Source of the DNA: Xanthomarina spongicola
GTDB taxonomy: Bacteria; Bacteroidota; Bacteroidia; Flavobacteriales; Flavobacteriaceae
DNA length: 64,000 nt
Direction of reading: 5' to 3'
Assembly: GCF_003148645.1 (NCBI RefSeq)
Contig: NZ_QGGP01000001.1
Coordinates: 496,001-560,000, forward strand
The notes beneath the pieces are model-generated. The model was not told the DNA's origin. It did not search any database and saw only the letters and a program-made list of their open reading frames with translations. Within the stretch, counting starts at the first letter, position 1; the number at the start of each line of letters is the position of its first letter. The position numbers and the translations under genes were made by a program. Shown piece by piece: positions 60,599-64,000 of this stretch.

Positions 60599-60898
60599 TG
60601 CAAAAAATTCTAAAGAAGTATTGCTAAAGAATATAGTGGCTGCCTATCATTCTTTATTGTTTAACACGTATTTTCATACAGTAATAAATTTAATTCACAA
60701 AAAAATAAGTGCTTAATAGTCAGCTAGATAACGCTTAAATAGATATGCGATTCATAATAATTGACAGATTACTTTTGTTAAAAACTTGTTGACAATGTTT
60801 ATAACTTAACCTTTCATTTTCAATCTCATTTTTGAATCTTTGTTAGCCCCAAATCACATCAAAATTTTCGTTTCACAATTTAAAAACACTAAAAAATA

Positions 60899-61879
60899 AT
60901 GTCTCAAGTAACAGAACCAATATTGCTAGAAAATAAGGATAGATTTGTAATATTTCCAATTCAACACCATGATATTTGGGAATGGTACAAAAAATCTGAA
61001 GCAAGTTTTTGGACTGCTGAAGAAATAGATTTACACCAAGATCTTACAGATTGGAAAAGTAAATTGAATGATGATGAGCGCTATTTTATTAAACACATAT
61101 TAGCTTTTTTTGCAGCTAGTGATGGAATTGTGAATGAAAACTTAGCAGAAAACTTTATCAATGAAGTTCAATATAGTGAGGCAAAGTTCTTTTACGGATT
61201 TCAAATAATGATGGAAAACATACATAGTGAAACCTATTCGCTATTAATAGACACCTACGTAAAAGACGAAAAAGAAAAAGACCAACTTTTTAATGCTTTA
61301 GATAATTTTCCTGCCATAAAGAAGAAAGCAGATTGGGCTTTAAAATGGATAGAATCACCAAGTTTTGGTGAGCGTTTAATTGCTTTTGCAGCAGTAGAAG
61401 GAATTTTCTTTTCAGGAGCATTTTGCTCTATTTTTTGGTTAAAAAAACGTGGCTTAATGCCAGGATTAACTTTCTCTAACGAGTTAATTTCAAGAGATGA
61501 AGGTGTGCATTGCGACTTTGCAGTACACCTACATAACAAACACTTGGTTAATAAAGTGCCTAAAGAACGTATTAGAGAAATTCTTATTGATGCGTTAGAT
61601 ATAGAACGTGAATTTATTACAGAATCTTTACCAGCAAGTTTAATTGGCATGAACGCTAAATTAATGTCGCAATACTTAGAGTTTGTAACAGATAGACTTT
61701 TAAGCGAATTAGATTGTGAAAAAGAATATAACACTGCTAATCCATTCGATTTCATGGACATGATATCGTTACAAGGAAAAACAAATTTCTTTGAAAAACG
61801 AGTGTCAGAGTACCAGAAAGCAGGTGTTTTAAATAAAGAAGAGGAAGAGGATAAATTTAAATTTGACGCCGATTTTTAG
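60899..61879 (+). CDS. nrdB: Ribonucleotide reductase class Ia, small subunit
   Basis: 326 residues. Supplies the radical for deoxyribonucleotide synthesis. All-helical ferritin-like fold with metal ligands in [58 protein letters not shown] and [13 protein letters not shown]. The C-terminus FKFDADF provides the NrdA-docking tail. It is followed after 187 bp by nrdA. The nrdB-nrdA order is usual in Bacteroidota. Confidence 0.95.
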   Translation: MSQVTEPILLENKDRFVIFPIQHHDIWEWYKKSEASFWTAEEIDLHQDLTDWKSKLNDDERYFIKHILAFFAASDGIVNENLAENFINEVQYSEAKFFYGFQIMMENIHSETYSLLIDTYVKDEKEKDQLFNALDNFPAIKKKADWALKWIESPSFGERLIAFAAVEGIFFSGAFCSIFWLKKRGLMPGLTFSNELISRDEGVHCDFAVHLHNKHLVNKVPKERIREILIDALDIEREFITESLPASLIGMNAKLMSQYLEFVTDRLLSELDCEKEYNTANPFDFMDMISLQGKTNFFEKRVSEYQKAGVLNKEEEEDKFKFDADF

Positions 61880-62066
61880 CAAGCAACCCAAGAATATAAA
61901 ATAAGTTAATAGCAATCTTTTTATTCAATATTTCAAGTAAATATTCAGTTAACTTATTTCCAATAATTATTTAAATTATAAGTGTTTCAATTGTTTTTGA
62001 ATACTTAAACCAACTAATTAATCCATTTTCTGAAGGTGTTCAGAAAAATTTAAAAACGTGTAAAAT

Positions 62067-64000
62067 ATGTATGTAGTAAAAAGAGATGGCCACAAAGAAC
62101 CAATGATGTTCGACAAAATCACTGCTAGAGTGAGAAAGTTATGTTATGGATTGAACGATTTAGTAGATCCAGTAAAAGTAGCCATGCGTGTTATTGAAGG
62201 ATTGTATGATGGTGTAACAACAAGTGAACTTGATAATCTTGCTGCTGAAATTGCTGCAACAATGACTACAGCTCATCCAGATTACGCCAAATTAGCTGCA
62301 AGAATTTCAGTATCCAACTTACATAAAAACACAAAGAAAACCTTTAGCGAGGTTATGCACGATTTATACACTTATGTAAACCCAAGAACAGGTAAAGATG
62401 CGCCATTATTATCTGATGAAGTTTACAAAGTAATCATGGATAATAAAGAAAAATTAGACTCTACTATTATTTATAATCGCGATTTTGGATACGATTATTT
62501 TGGATTTAAAACATTAGAACGTTCTTATTTATTAAAGTTAAATGGCGAAATTGCCGAACGTCCTCAACATATGTTAATGCGTGTTTCAATTGGAATTCAT
62601 TTAAACGATTTAGATGCTGCAATCGAGACTTACGAGTTAATGTCTAAAAAATATTTTACACACGCTACACCTACACTTTTTAATTCTGGAACACCAAAAC
62701 CACAAATGTCTTCTTGTTTTCTTTTAACCATGAAAGACGATAGTATTGAAGGTATTTACGATACATTAAAACAAACAGCTAAAATTTCTCAATCTGCAGG
62801 TGGAATAGGCTTAGCAATACATAATGTTCGCGCAACAGGAAGTTACATTGCAGGAACAAATGGCACATCTAACGGAATTGTACCAATGCTTCAAGTGTTT
62901 AATGACACTGCTAGATATGTAGATCAAGGAGGAGGAAAGCGTAAAGGTAGTTTTGCTATTTATATTGAAACTTGGCATGCAGATATTTTCGATTTCTTAG
63001 ATTTAAAAAAGAATCATGGGAAAGAAGAAATGCGTGCAAGAGACTTATTCTATGCTATGTGGATTTCAGATTTATTCATGAAACGTGTGCAAGAAGATGG
63101 AGAATGGACTTTAATGTGTCCAAACGAATGTCCAGGATTACCTGAAACACATAGTGAAGAATTTGAAGCACTATATTTAAAATATGAAGCAGCAGGAAAA
63201 GGACGTAAAACAATAAGAGCTCGTGAACTTTGGGAGAAAATTTTGGAATCTCAAATTGAAACTGGAACGCCTTATATGTTGTATAAAGATGCTGCAAACA
63301 GAAAATCTAATCAGAAAAATTTAGGAACCATTCGTTCTTCAAATTTATGTACAGAAATCATGGAGTACACATCTCCAGATGAAGTTGCTGTGTGTAATTT
63401 AGCATCTATTGCTTTGCCAATGTTTATTAAAAATGGTGAGTTTGACCATAAAGAGTTATATAAAATAACGAAACGCGTTACCAAAAACTTAAATAAAGTA
63501 ATCGATAGAAATTACTATCCTGTTATTGAAGCAGAGAACTCTAATTTCCGTCACAGACCAATAGGTTTAGGTGTTCAAGGTTTAGCAGATACGTTTATAA
63601 AATTACGTATGCCTTTTACAAGCGATAAAGCCAAGAAGTTAAATCAGGAAATTTTCGAGACATTATATTTTGCTGCTGTAACAGCAAGTATGGAAGAAGC
63701 AGAAAAAGAAGGTCCTTACAAAACGTATAAAGGCTCACCAATTAGTAATGGCGAATTCCAGCACAACCTTTGGAATGTAAAAGACGAAGAATTAAGTGGA
63801 CGTTGGGATTGGGCTAAACTACGAAAAGAGGTTAAAAAACATGGTGTTAGAAACTCTTTGTTAGTAGCTCCAATGCCTACAGCAAGTACATCTCAAATAT
63901 TAGGAAATAACGAATGTTTTGAACCATATACCTCTAACATCTACACACGTCGTGTGTTATCTGGAGAATTTATTGTAGTTAATAAGCACCTTCTAGAAGA
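62067..64000 (+). CDS. nrdA: Ribonucleotide reductase class Ia, large subunit (3' end cut by window)
   Basis: 644 residues are visible from the ATG at 62067, open to the edge. An N-terminal ATP-cone ([25 protein letters not shown]) provides allosteric activity control. The catalytic barrel includes [16 protein letters not shown] (first active-site Cys), [28 protein letters not shown] and [13 protein letters not shown] (Asn-x-Cys-x-Glu thiyl-radical site and partner Cys). [24 protein letters not shown] is also typical. The C-terminal redox cysteines lie outside the window. Confidence 0.95.
   Translation, partial: MYVVKRDGHKEPMMFDKITARVRKLCYGLNDLVDPVKVAMRVIEGLYDGVTTSELDNLAAEIAATMTTAHPDYAKLAARISVSNLHKNTKKTFSEVMHDLYTYVNPRTGKDAPLLSDEVYKVIMDNKEKLDSTIIYNRDFGYDYFGFKTLERSYLLKLNGEIAERPQHMLMRVSIGIHLNDLDAAIETYELMSKKYFTHATPTLFNSGTPKPQMSSCFLLTMKDDSIEGIYDTLKQTAKISQSAGGIGLAIHNVRATGSYIAGTNGTSNGIVPMLQVFNDTARYVDQGGGKRKGSFAIYIETWHADIFDFLDLKKNHGKEEMRARDLFYAMWISDLFMKRVQEDGEWTLMCPNECPGLPETHSEEFEALYLKYEAAGKGRKTIRARELWEKILESQIETGTPYMLYKDAANRKSNQKNLGTIRSSNLCTEIMEYTSPDEVAVCNLASIALPMFIKNGEFDHKELYKITKRVTKNLNKVIDRNYYPVIEAENSNFRHRPIGLGVQGLADTFIKLRMPFTSDKAKKLNQEIFETLYFAAVTASMEEAEKEGPYKTYKGSPISNGEFQHNLWNVKDEELSGRWDWAKLRKEVKKHGVRNSLLVAPMPTASTSQILGNNECFEPYTSNIYTRRVLSGEFIVVNKHLLE

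Larger units (their letters stand above)
60322..60898. other. 577 bp intergenic region between the two-component operon and nrdB
   Basis: Holds the LytTR regulator promoter and repeats (60327-60471), an orphan forward terminator (60571-60598) and the upstream region of nrdB. No convincing coding frame. A partly matching -7 for nrdB (AATCTTTG, 60835-60842) lies upstream of its start. Confidence 0.6.

Noticed and set aside
61255-61761. 168-residue reverse frame inside nrdB
   Set aside because: Antisense shadow of a highly conserved gene; Ser/Lys-rich composition typical of such shadows.

Overview
The window looks like a chromosomal segment of a marine-type member of the Flavobacteriaceae (phylum Bacteroidota). 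The evidence is the low GC content, type IX secretion sorting tails on two secreted metalloproteases, -7 promoter elements of the form TAnnTTTG, an OlsF-type lipid acyltransferase, and housekeeping genes laid out in the flavobacterial way (prs-rplY-pth, nrdB before nrdA, short NadA). I see no prophage, insertion sequence or CRISPR array. Two genes are cut by the window edges: an M28 peptidase on the left and nrdA on the right.

Region by region. 1-5.6 kb: M28 peptidase with a membrane domain, a CBS protein, nadB-nadA (quinolinate synthesis) and an Rrf2 regulator with three cysteines. 5.6-12.7 kb: a large leftward nitric oxide reductase locus, norC-norB-norQ-norD-norE-norF followed by a second NorC-like/NorB-like pair. 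12.8-15.7 kb: small accessory genes, ssb and an EamA transporter. 15.8-24.4 kb: tex, an NlpE-like lipoprotein, a methyltransferase, metG, an LD-carboxypeptidase and yraN. 24.5-33.2 kb: mfd, a TerB-like gene, fbp, an acetyltransferase with aspartokinase, and olsF. 33.2-41.4 kb: small enzymes, mgtE, rsmA and a TPR protein. 41.5-45.4 kb: serS, an HTTM protein and ribF. 45.4-50.5 kb: two tandem M43 metalloproteases. 50.7-53.3 kb: pth, rplY, prs and tRNA-Leu(CAA). 53.4-60.3 kb: a HupE-like protein, a deaminase with an S41 protease, a short flavoprotein, a DUF3109 protein and a LytS/LytTR-type two-component pair. 60.9-64 kb: nrdB and nrdA.

The most unusual part is the nor locus. The first NorCB pair has every expected ligand. 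The second NorB-like protein keeps the TM2 histidine, the His-His pair and the first TM10 histidine, but has Tyr and Val where the first NorB has the FeB ligand His and the active-site Glu, and Met where it has the second TM10 His. It is therefore probably not a standard NO reductase. A palindrome (ATGAC-N4-GTCAT) lies upstream of norC and a related one (ATGAT-N4-ATCAT core) upstream of nadA. Both are centred exactly 29.5 bp from a consensus -7 element, which suggests a shared CRP/FNR-family activator linking NO detoxification to the Fe-S enzyme NadA.

Several families of small dispersed palindromes are present. One is inserted in frame inside metG, and another brackets yraN in inverted orientation. 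LytTR-like repeats lie upstream of the LytTR response regulator and probably mediate autoregulation. Function calls rest on reading the translated sequence and on family knowledge; no database search was possible.
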